From: an uncultured Acidimicrobiales bacterium
GTDB taxonomy: Bacteria; Actinomycetota; Acidimicrobiia; Acidimicrobiales; Aldehydirespiratoraceae
Direction: 5' to 3'
Assembly: GCA_951812975.1 (NCBI GenBank)
Contig: CATOTC010000001.1
Location: 1,644,001-1,708,000, forward strand
DNA: 64,000 nucleotides
Shown here: positions 47,659-55,141 of the stretch, piece after piece
How positions within the stretch are numbered: position 1 is the first letter of the stretch
Layout of the letters: each line of letters begins with the position of its first letter
Position numbers and translations under genes: made by a program
The notes under the pieces: generated by a model
Seen by the model: only the letters and a program-made list of their open reading frames with translations
Databases searched by the model: none
Told to the model about the DNA's origin: nothing

Positions 47659-48597
47659 CTAGTCCGATGACCAGATGAGAGGGCCGAACACGATGTCGGT
47701 CATGCGGTCACCGGAGTAGAGCTTCCAGGCCACAGCCATCGTGTAGCTGCGGTCGAGGATGAACTCCCGCCCCTTGACCTTGAACGCCTCGCTGGAGTGG
47801 TGCTGCGATGTGTACAGCGCCCGACCGTAGGCGATGGCGTTGCCCCAGAGATCGGGGCCGTCATAGGTGTAGCGGTTGCCGCCCGAGCGGGTCCGGGTGT
47901 AGCTCAACGACCGGTCGAAGGCCCCCGACATGTCCAACGTGCAGTTGGCGCGCACCAAGTCGATGGGGTCGTTGCGCAAGCGCACGTCGACTGAACCCCG
48001 GCGCTGTTGGTCGGCCCCGAACACCTCGCATTGGCCGGTCCATTCGCCACCGACCCGGTCCGGCACGGTGTGCGGCCATGAGGCCAGCTCGCGTTCGGCC
48101 TCGATGTGGCCGTCGATCCACTCCTTGGTATCGGCGTTGGTGTCGTAGTCGTGGGCGTTGAGGTACACCCCGTTGAACACCGAGAAGAGGGTCGGCCCCT
48201 CATACAGCAGCGACGAATAAACCTGGGTCACGCCGTCCGGCAGGATCTGGTTCATGGTGTTGAGATCGGCCCGCCATCCCGGAGAGTAGTAGTGCGAGTC
48301 CACCAGCGACCCGTAGGGATGGCCTGCCCCGTAGAAGTCGGGGCCCCGATAGATGCGGTCGTTGCCCTGGTCGTCTACTCCGAACTCGAAGTCGCGGATC
48401 TCGAAGCGGTTGCGCAGCGGCCCGGTGTTCATGAAGTTGCACTGCATCCAGTAGGTGACCTCGCCGTCGGCGAACACGCTGGCCCGGCTGACCTTGTTGA
48501 ACCCGGTGTGGCTTCCGTCGGCATCGAAGACCGACGGCAGGCCGTACCACTCACCGGTGATGCGCTGTTGCCATTCAGAGGCTTCGGTTTCGCTCAT
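47659..48597 (-). CDS. DUF3598/lipocalin-like protein
   Basis: ITGEWYGLPSVFDADGSHTGFNKVSRASVFADGEVTYWMQCNF...GGEWTGQCEVFGADQQRRGSVDVRL: two lipocalin-like halves. Confidence 0.55.
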   Translation of the reverse strand: MSETEASEWQQRITGEWYGLPSVFDADGSHTGFNKVSRASVFADGEVTYWMQCNFMNTGPLRNRFEIRDFEFGVDDQGNDRIYRGPDFYGAGHPYGSLVDSHYYSPGWRADLNTMNQILPDGVTQVYSSLLYEGPTLFSVFNGVYLNAHDYDTNADTKEWIDGHIEAERELASWPHTVPDRVGGEWTGQCEVFGADQQRRGSVDVRLRNDPIDLVRANCTLDMSGAFDRSLSYTRTRSGGNRYTYDGPDLWGNAIAYGRALYTSQHHSSEAFKVKGREFILDRSYTMAVAWKLYSGDRMTDIVFGPLIWSSD

Positions 48598-48706
48598 TGG
48601 TGATCTCCGTTCTCGGTCGGGTCGGGTTTGGTCGAGCTGGGTGTGGTTGGGCGGGTTGGGTGCGGGCTGTTTCGGTGCGTATGGGTTGGGTTGGGCGGGT
48701 TGGCAC

Positions 48707-49426
48707 TCAGGTGCGGGCGGCGGTTTTGAGGCTGGTCTGGATCTCGGTGCTCATCTCTGCACCGAGAAGTTGGTCCACGCGGGCCCACACGGGATCGACC
48801 TCCGGACTGAAGACGGCTTCACGGTTGCGATGGTCACGGCGGTCCAGGTCCTTGGGGGTCGCGCCGCCGAGGGCATCGTCGGGCACACCCTCGCCCACCA
48901 AATCGAGCCAGTGGTCGCGGTAGTGGGCCACGGCACCGAACACGCCCGCGAAGCCCTCCTCATCAGCCCGATGGGCCAGCATCCAAGCCGACATCAGCTG
49001 CCATTGTCGGGGTGACAGGTGCGCCGCGGTGAGCCCGTCCAGTTGCAGGACCGCGTCGTGGGTCTCGGTGAGCGGGCCGTAGCAATGGTCGATGTAGGCC
49101 AGGTTCGCGCCCGGGTCGAGGCGGGGGATCAAATCCAGGTGGAACGCATAGTGGGGACCGGCCAACACTGAGTCCACCGTGAAATGGGGGACCGGGCTGT
49201 GGGGCGGCGTGAAAGCGAAACACATGTGGCTGTCGAGACCGAACGCCTCCACCGTCATGCCGACATAGACCAACTCGGCCACCCCGTCGCGCGACAGCAC
49301 GCGATGGGAACCGACCGACGAACCGTCCAGTGCCGAAACCAGAGGTGTGCTCACAGTTTCGGCCAGGTCGAGGCGATTCTCGATCGCCTCGACGGTCCCG
49401 AGGCACAGATCAGCCGACAGGCTCAT
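48707..49426 (-). CDS. Bilin reductase/red chlorophyll catabolite reductase-like protein (tentative)
   Basis: Internal start MSLSADLCLGTVEAIENRL; PHFTVDSVLAGPHYAFHLDLIPRLDPGANLAYIDHCYGPLTE resembles the 'PxF..D.......LDL.PR.D' core of the ferredoxin-dependent bilin reductase/RCCR group. Confidence 0.5.
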   Translation of the reverse strand: MSLSADLCLGTVEAIENRLDLAETVSTPLVSALDGSSVGSHRVLSRDGVAELVYVGMTVEAFGLDSHMCFAFTPPHSPVPHFTVDSVLAGPHYAFHLDLIPRLDPGANLAYIDHCYGPLTETHDAVLQLDGLTAAHLSPRQWQLMSAWMLAHRADEEGFAGVFGAVAHYRDHWLDLVGEGVPDDALGGATPKDLDRRDHRNREAVFSPEVDPVWARVDQLLGAEMSTEIQTSLKTAART

Positions 49427-49451
49427 CGCTCGCCCCCCACCTGATCGGCCC

Positions 49452-50618
49452 TCATTGGGGGGACCCGGTGCCGGTGTGCGGCGCCGCGGCCTCAGCGACG
49501 GTGGGGAAGACCCAGGCATTGGCCAACTCGGGGTCACCGGCTCGTGCCGGCGAAGGAATGACTGCAGCGGCCCGCATAGCCGTTTCGTCCGAGAGCACTT
49601 CAAGTCCCCAGCCTCTGTTGATCTGCTCGGAGCGCCAGCGACGGTAGGCCAACTGGATCGAATCGGACTTGACATGAAGCTCGGCCGACAGGTCGAAGGG
49701 CAACAGCTCGGGACGCTGCCCCTCCACGGTCGGCTGGTCCTCCAAGAAGATCTTGATCGTGCGCTGCATGGAGTTCTTGTCGGCCCAACCGCCTGTGAAG
49801 AACGTGCGCAGCATGGCGAACTTCGAGACTGTGACGTGCTCGTCGCGGGGGACCGCCGCGGTGAAGATGCGGATCTCGCCCATCGGCAGGCGCACGATCA
49901 GCAGCGACACGTTGGGGGGATAGAAGCCGGTGGTGGTGCTGACCGGGGGGCGGTCCTTCTTGGAGATGAACTTCCACAGACCGGATGGACGGGGAGGCTC
50001 AAGGTCGACTGTGGCAGTCACCGAGGTCAGAAATCCGTCGTTGCGCTCCTCTTGGAGTTCGAACTCCTCGATCTCAGGCTGGTCGGCGTTGCCGAACGAA
50101 CCGGAGTGCACGAACGGTGTGTGGGCGATGTCCACGGCGTTCTCCAATACCCGGTCGTAGTTGGCGTTCCAGGTGAACTCCCCGAATATGGCCCGGTAAC
50201 CCGCCGCTTTGGCCTCGGTGTGCTCTTCGAGCCCGTCGAGCACAGGCACCGGCGGACGCTGCTCGGCAGGAAGGTCACCCAGGAATACCCACACGAAGCC
50301 GTAGCGCTCCACACAGGGGTAGGTGTCGATCCGGGCCTTGCGGGGGATGGGAAGGTCCTGACGGTTCGCCGGGATCTCCACGCACGCACCGTCGGAGCCG
50401 TAGCGCCATCCGTGGTAGGGGCATTGCACACAGTTGCCGACCACTCTGCCCCCAGCCAGTGAACCGCCGCGGTGCACGCAGAGGTCGGACTGGGCATTGA
50501 CGGTTCCATCGGGACTGCGCCACAGCACCAGGTCGTGGCCGTGCACCCGGGCGAGAACGGGTTCAGCAGCGACCTCCGCACCGAATTCGACTGCGTACCA
50601 GTGGTTCTTTATGAACAT
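49452..50618 (-). CDS. Rieske [2Fe-2S] oxygenase, pheophorbide a oxygenase (PaO)-like
   Basis: Rieske CVHRGGSLAGGRVVGNCVQCPYHGWRY; mononuclear Fe site ENAVDIAHTPFVHSGSFG. Confidence 0.82.
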   Translation of the reverse strand: MFIKNHWYAVEFGAEVAAEPVLARVHGHDLVLWRSPDGTVNAQSDLCVHRGGSLAGGRVVGNCVQCPYHGWRYGSDGACVEIPANRQDLPIPRKARIDTYPCVERYGFVWVFLGDLPAEQRPPVPVLDGLEEHTEAKAAGYRAIFGEFTWNANYDRVLENAVDIAHTPFVHSGSFGNADQPEIEEFELQEERNDGFLTSVTATVDLEPPRPSGLWKFISKKDRPPVSTTTGFYPPNVSLLIVRLPMGEIRIFTAAVPRDEHVTVSKFAMLRTFFTGGWADKNSMQRTIKIFLEDQPTVEGQRPELLPFDLSAELHVKSDSIQLAYRRWRSEQINRGWGLEVLSDETAMRAAAVIPSPARAGDPELANAWVFPTVAEAAAPHTGTGSPQ

Positions 50619-50630
50619 GTGATTCTTCCT

Positions 50631-51443
50631 TCAGGCAGGTCTCGGCAGGTGTCGGTCGCCGCCCCACAGGGCCCGCACCAGACGGTCGGTCATCTCCTGG
50701 CCGAAGAACCGTACCGCCATCACGTTGGCCGGGTCTCTTTCGGCGATGGTGCGCCGTCGGGCCAGGTCGTCCGCGGCAAGTTGTGCTCGCCGCCGCTGCG
50801 GCACGGGTTCGGCCTCGTCGACCCATTGCAGCCACTGGTCGACACGGCGGTGGGCGAGTTCGCCCACCTGGTCCAGCCGTGCTTCGTCGTGGGTGCGGTT
50901 CGGGGTGGTGAAGCAGATGGCCACGTCGCTGAGCGCCGCTCGGATGTACAGGGCCCTGGAGGTGAACGGTGCCAGCCCCTCGTCTGCTCGCAGCGCCAGG
51001 AACTCCTCGTTGAGCGGTTCGTAGTACTTGTCCAGCGCTTCGGTGTCGAGCATGAGGTCGGAGCGGGGGTTGTAGTCGATGTAGAACCACAGGTCGGGCA
51101 GGGTTCCCCAGGCGATACCGAGATGTGGCACATCGATATGGGGGCCGAGCCATGCGGTTACGTGCATGTTGGTGAAACCGAGGGGCGGGTTGCCGATCCA
51201 GGAGTGGATCAGCCAGTCTATTTCGGGCCCGCTGTAGGCGGCGAGCCGGCCCGAAGGGTGCTCCATCTCGCCCCGATACGACTCCAGGTCGGCGGTGCTG
51301 GGGTCTCGGGTCAGTTCGAACCGGGCTTCGATCTTGGCCATGACCTCGCAGGTGATCGACCACAGCCGGTCGAAGGTTGCCGTCGCGTCTGTCGGGACTC
51401 GCTCGTCGAAGATGTCTTGGACACCCTTCAACGTCTCGCGCAT
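50631..51443 (-). CDS. Red chlorophyll catabolite reductase (RCCR)-like protein
   Basis: PHIDVPHLGIAWGTLPDLWFYIDYNPRSDLMLDTEALDKYYEPLNEEFLALR...SRALYIRAALSDVAICF resembles the RCCR core (LDL.PRKDL...YYE...LYxRxxxS). Start MRETLKGV at 51443, because the longer track start would cover the palindrome. Confidence 0.6.
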   Translation of the reverse strand: MRETLKGVQDIFDERVPTDATATFDRLWSITCEVMAKIEARFELTRDPSTADLESYRGEMEHPSGRLAAYSGPEIDWLIHSWIGNPPLGFTNMHVTAWLGPHIDVPHLGIAWGTLPDLWFYIDYNPRSDLMLDTEALDKYYEPLNEEFLALRADEGLAPFTSRALYIRAALSDVAICFTTPNRTHDEARLDQVGELAHRRVDQWLQWVDEAEPVPQRRRAQLAADDLARRRTIAERDPANVMAVRFFGQEMTDRLVRALWGGDRHLPRPA

Positions 51444-51471
51444 TGGTTCTCCGATATCGTCAGAGGAAGGT

Positions 51472-51490
51472 TGTTCCGTCAAGCGGAACA
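51472..51490. promoter_or_regulatory. Palindromic operator-like site, copy 4 (TGTTCCGTCAAGCGGAACA)
   Basis: Exact 6-bp arms; lies between divergent CDS 50631(-) and 51578(+); followed by tcGTTTCG. Confidence 0.75.
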
Positions 51491-51577
51491 TCGTTTCGTT
51501 CGGCTCGACAGTAGGGCTGAGCGGAGACGAGTGTCAACAATCCACACTGCCGACAACATCAGGGAACTGCCACGACA

Positions 51578-52393
51578 ATGAGCCGCACCACTCTTTACGT
51601 CCCGGGCGACCGGGCTGACCGCTTCGCCAAGGCGCTTGCCTCGGGAGCTGACGCCATCATCTGTGACCTCGAAGACGCGGTTGCCGAAACAGCCAAGGCA
51701 ACGGCCCGTGAAGCAGTCTCGAAGTGGCTGGGGGCCAACTCCGGCGCAGCGGCATGGGTGCGGGTCAACAACCGTCCCGACCTGCTCGAGGACGACGCGG
51801 CCATGGTTCGTTCGCTGGTGGCCGACGGGGTGGATTTCGCGGGGGTGGTGGTTCCCAAGGCCGACAGGACTGTCTGCGCGGTCGACTTCGCGGGCAGCCC
51901 CGTAATGGCCCTCATCGAGTCGGCGGTCGGTGTGAGAGACATCTATGAGATAGCGGCAAATCCCGCGGTAGTGCGTCTGGCTCTGGGAGAGGCCGACCTG
52001 GCCGCCGACATGAGCATGGAACCGTCCGCGGACGCCCTTGAGATGTGGCCGATCCGCACCCGAGTGGTGGTCGCATCGGTCGGCTCCGGACTCAATGCCC
52101 CCTGCGGACCCGTACCCACCGACCTCAACGACGACGAAGCGCTGGTCGCCTCCAGCGAATCGCTGCGCCGCCACGGATTCGGTGGTCGTTCGGTGATCCA
52201 CCCCAAGCAGGTGGAGGCGGTCAACGCAGCATTCACTCCATCAGCCGATTCCATCGCCCACGCGGAGAAGGTCGTGGCAGCTTATGAAGCAGCGGTCGAA
52301 GAAGGTCGCGCAGCACTGGTTCTCGACGGCGAGTTCATCGACACCGCAGTCGTGCGGCAAGCCCGAGCAGTTCTGGCTAGGACGCCGCGCTGA
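51578..52393 (+). CDS. HpcH/HpaI aldolase/citrate lyase beta-type (CitE-like) lyase
   Basis: TLYVPGDRADRFAKALASGADAIICDLEDAV; WVRVNNR; ALIESAVGVRDIYEIAANPAVVRLALGEADLAADM; GRSVIHPKQVE. Confidence 0.9.
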   Translation: MSRTTLYVPGDRADRFAKALASGADAIICDLEDAVAETAKATAREAVSKWLGANSGAAAWVRVNNRPDLLEDDAAMVRSLVADGVDFAGVVVPKADRTVCAVDFAGSPVMALIESAVGVRDIYEIAANPAVVRLALGEADLAADMSMEPSADALEMWPIRTRVVVASVGSGLNAPCGPVPTDLNDDEALVASSESLRRHGFGGRSVIHPKQVEAVNAAFTPSADSIAHAEKVVAAYEAAVEEGRAALVLDGEFIDTAVVRQARAVLARTPR

Positions 52394-54125
52394 ACCTCTC
52401 GCTGAGCACGGCGGAAGCTTGCCAGGGGCGACCTCCTACCAGGTCCGTGTCCTTGGAGACCTCTCGATTCAGTGCTCGACCGGGGTGCAGGGTAGCGATC
52501 AACAACCCGTCCGTTGGTTCGGCCCGAATGGTTGTCGGAGTGTTGATCGTGCCGTCGTAGGCGCTCGATCGCTGAGGGTTCCACAGCGAATCAGCGGGTG
52601 GGTCGAGCAGCACCGCAGCACCCAGCGAACCTGCCGGACCGCATGCCGCGAGGCTCACTCGGTTCTCGGCTGCCCGCTCTACCAGAGCCAGATCGCACTC
52701 CCAGGCGCGTTCAGGCTGCCAACACACCGCAACGATGTGGGCGCCGGCAACAGCTGCCAAACGCACCGCTTCGGGATAGCGGTGATCGTCGGCGACCAGC
52801 ACCGCCAGATCACCGAACGGCGTCCGGTACAGGTCTACGGAATCGCCGAGCCTGGTGACCTGCGGGTAGCGATCACTGCGGTGGATCTGCCGTTGCTCGT
52901 GCACTAGGCCCTGCGCGGACCAGACCCGGCCCCTGTGCTGGGTGTGGCCGTGTTGGTCCTGGTCGCTGTGCTGGGTGTGGCCGTGTTGGTCCTGGTCGCT
53001 GTGCTGGGTGTGGCCGTGTTGGTCCTGGTCGCTGTGCTGGGTGTGGCCTCTGTGTTGGCCCTCACCGTGTTGATCTTCTCCCAGGGCCGTGGTCACCACC
53101 AGGACCCCCTCGGGGATAACGGGCGGTACCGGTGTCAGCTCCGGCAAGATCACCAGCGATGCCCCCGAATCGAAGGCCTCGTCGATGAGTTCTGGATTGG
53201 TTCGGGCCCCAGGCACGCAGGCAACCCGCACCTCGTTGGCCAACCCGGAGACCGGCTGAACCGTATCGGCTTGCGCCAGCGGGGCGTACACCTTCGGGCG
53301 GCGCCCTGAGAGTCGCCCAGGATCAACATCGGAAAGGTCGACGTCGGCGATGACCACGGCCTCACCGGTCAGGGGCGCGATGGCCAACACCGTGCCGTCA
53401 GGACCGACGATCTGGCTCTCCCCGGCGCCGTTGAGAGTCTCGGGCGGCACGCCGAGCGCCTCGCTGAAGGCGCCCACTCGGTCGGGGGGCAACAGCGGGC
53501 CGACCTTGTTGGCAGCCACCACAAACACTCCGTTCTCGGCGGCTCGCACCGGAATGTGCAGTGCGGCCTCGTCCCGGGCGAACGAGTTGAGGTTGTTCAT
53601 CAACAGTCGGGCGCCCCGCACCGCCAGTGTGCGCGGTATCTCGAAGGTCACGCCGTCCATGCAGGAATACAGGCCGACGGGGCCGAAGCGGGTGTCGGTC
53701 ACGGGGTTCGCCCCTACACCGGCGCTCAGGAAGGCCCGTTCGTTGCCCATGAGCATCTGCTTGTCGGCAGTGGCTGCCAGGTTGCCGTCGGGGTCGAACA
53801 ACACTCCGGTCACAGTCACCCGATCATCGGGCTGGGGCATCGTCACGGCCAATGCGGCGTAGACGCCGTGCTCAGCGACCCGCCGAGCAAAAGCCTGCAT
53901 CCAGGGACCGTCTGCTGTTACAGCAACCGAGCGGCAGTGGGCGACGTCGTCGTAGACCGAGATGTGGTTGCAGAACTCGGGCAGCACCACGACCTCAGCG
54001 CCCTCAGAAGCGGCCGCATCGAGCATCCGCAGGCAGGTGCCCAGGTTCTCGTCGAGGTCACAGCCCGTGGCGAACTGTACTGCCGCCACGCTCAAGCGGT
54101 CCGTCACCACAGGCGGTTCAGGCAT
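52377..54125 (-). CDS. Double nitrilase-superfamily (carbon-nitrogen hydrolase) protein; C-terminal half lacks a recognisable triad
   Basis: First half has E (VVLPEFCNH), K (ADKQMLMGNE), C (LYSCMDGVTFE); second half has LPELTPV but VADDHRYPE at the expected Cys region. Confidence 0.78.
   Translation of the reverse strand: MPEPPVVTDRLSVAAVQFATGCDLDENLGTCLRMLDAAASEGAEVVVLPEFCNHISVYDDVAHCRSVAVTADGPWMQAFARRVAEHGVYAALAVTMPQPDDRVTVTGVLFDPDGNLAATADKQMLMGNERAFLSAGVGANPVTDTRFGPVGLYSCMDGVTFEIPRTLAVRGARLLMNNLNSFARDEAALHIPVRAAENGVFVVAANKVGPLLPPDRVGAFSEALGVPPETLNGAGESQIVGPDGTVLAIAPLTGEAVVIADVDLSDVDPGRLSGRRPKVYAPLAQADTVQPVSGLANEVRVACVPGARTNPELIDEAFDSGASLVILPELTPVPPVIPEGVLVVTTALGEDQHGEGQHRGHTQHSDQDQHGHTQHSDQDQHGHTQHSDQDQHGHTQHRGRVWSAQGLVHEQRQIHRSDRYPQVTRLGDSVDLYRTPFGDLAVLVADDHRYPEAVRLAAVAGAHIVAVCWQPERAWECDLALVERAAENRVSLAACGPAGSLGAAVLLDPPADSLWNPQRSSAYDGTINTPTTIRAEPTDGLLIATLHPGRALNREVSKDTDLVGGRPWQASAVLSERFSAAS
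52935..53047. repeat. In-frame 33-bp tandem repeat (three full copies plus a partial), encoding HTQHSDQDQHG
   Basis: gtgctgggtgtggccgtgttggtcctggtcgct at 52935, 52968 and 53001, plus a partial copy. Confidence 0.95.
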
Positions 54126-54218
54126 CGGCGCGGGTCTCGGGGTTTCGTTGTCAGGGCACGGGTGGCCTCGACCAGATTCACCACCGTCACCTGAAGGGGT
54201 TCAGGCACCGGAGGTGGT

Positions 54219-55001
54219 TCAGTTGACAGGGCGGGCTCCGAGCTTTGTGGACAGCGCGCGGGTTACCTCCACCACCGCAGCGGCGGAGCTCGCGATCTCG
54301 TCGCGGAAACGCTCGATCGGCCCGCTGACGCTGATCACCGCGACAGGCGCCTGGTTGTGGTCGAGTATCGGTGCGGCAACCGAGCCCGCGTCGTGCTGAC
54401 GCTCACCGAGCGAGACTGCAAAGCCCTGCTGGCGCACACGTCCCAGTTCGGCGCGCAGCTCGTCGACAGTGACGATGGTGGCCTCAGTCATGGCGTCGAG
54501 TGAGTTCTCGGCCAGATAGAGGTCAATCTCGCCTTCGCTGAGCCAAGCCAGGAACGCTTTGGACGAAGCACCGGCATGCAGCGGGAACGACCCGCCGATC
54601 GGCACGGTCATCTTCACCTCACGCGGAGGAGTGATCTGGGCAACGTAGACGCGCCGGTTGCCGTGGCGCACCGACAGAGTCGCCGTCTCCTCGGTGGCGG
54701 CGCTGAGTCTGCGCATCTCGTCGAGGGCCAGGGTCCGAATGTCGAGCTGATCCCGGTAGGCGGTGGCCAACTCGAGCACCGCGGGCCCGAGTGCGTAGCG
54801 CCGGGTCTCCGGGTCGGTGGTCAGAAGGTCGCGTTCACGCAGCGAGGTGAGAATCCGATGCACCACCGCCTTGGACACGCCGAGCTCCTTGGAGATCTCG
54901 GTGACACCGAGGCTTCTCTGTGATCTGGCGAACAGGAACAGCACGTCAGCGGCCCGCTCGATAGCGGCAACGCTGCGGCTGGTGCCCGTGACTGAGTCCA
55001 T
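54219..55001 (-). CDS. IclR-family transcriptional regulator
   Basis: AAIERAADVLFLFARSQRSLGVTEISKELGVSKAVVHRILTSLRERDLL wHTH; C-terminal SVAAPILDHNQAPVAVISVSGPIERF. Confidence 0.95.
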   Translation of the reverse strand: MDSVTGTSRSVAAIERAADVLFLFARSQRSLGVTEISKELGVSKAVVHRILTSLRERDLLTTDPETRRYALGPAVLELATAYRDQLDIRTLALDEMRRLSAATEETATLSVRHGNRRVYVAQITPPREVKMTVPIGGSFPLHAGASSKAFLAWLSEGEIDLYLAENSLDAMTEATIVTVDELRAELGRVRQQGFAVSLGERQHDAGSVAAPILDHNQAPVAVISVSGPIERFRDEIASSAAAVVEVTRALSTKLGARPVN

Positions 55002-55010
55002 TGATTCTGC

Positions 55011-55029
55011 TGTTCCGCTCAGAGGAATG
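55011..55029. promoter_or_regulatory. Palindromic operator-like site, copy 5 (TGTTCCGCTCAGAGGAATG)
   Basis: 10 bp upstream of the iclR start; spacer GCTCAGA identical to the site at 44687. Confidence 0.7.
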
Positions 55030-55113
55030 AGGTTAGCGGATGTTCGCTGGTGAGGCCCATGCGCGCTGGGAACGGTTGCCAACATACATATCTTTGCGGA
55101 ACACTAGGGCCGA

Positions 55114-55132
55114 TGTTCCCCTGGGAGAAACA
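55114..55132. promoter_or_regulatory. Palindromic operator-like site, copy 6 (TGTTCCCCTGGGAGAAACA)
   Basis: 6-N7-6 palindrome just upstream of CDS 55142, with extra half-sites GCGGAACA (55096) and GTTCCGC (55135). Confidence 0.6.
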
Positions 55133-55141
55133 ACGTTCCGC

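Noticed and set aside
52935-53047. CRISPR-like short tandem repeat
   Set aside because: Head-to-tail 33-bp units with no spacers, in frame inside the nitrilase gene; no cas genes in the window.
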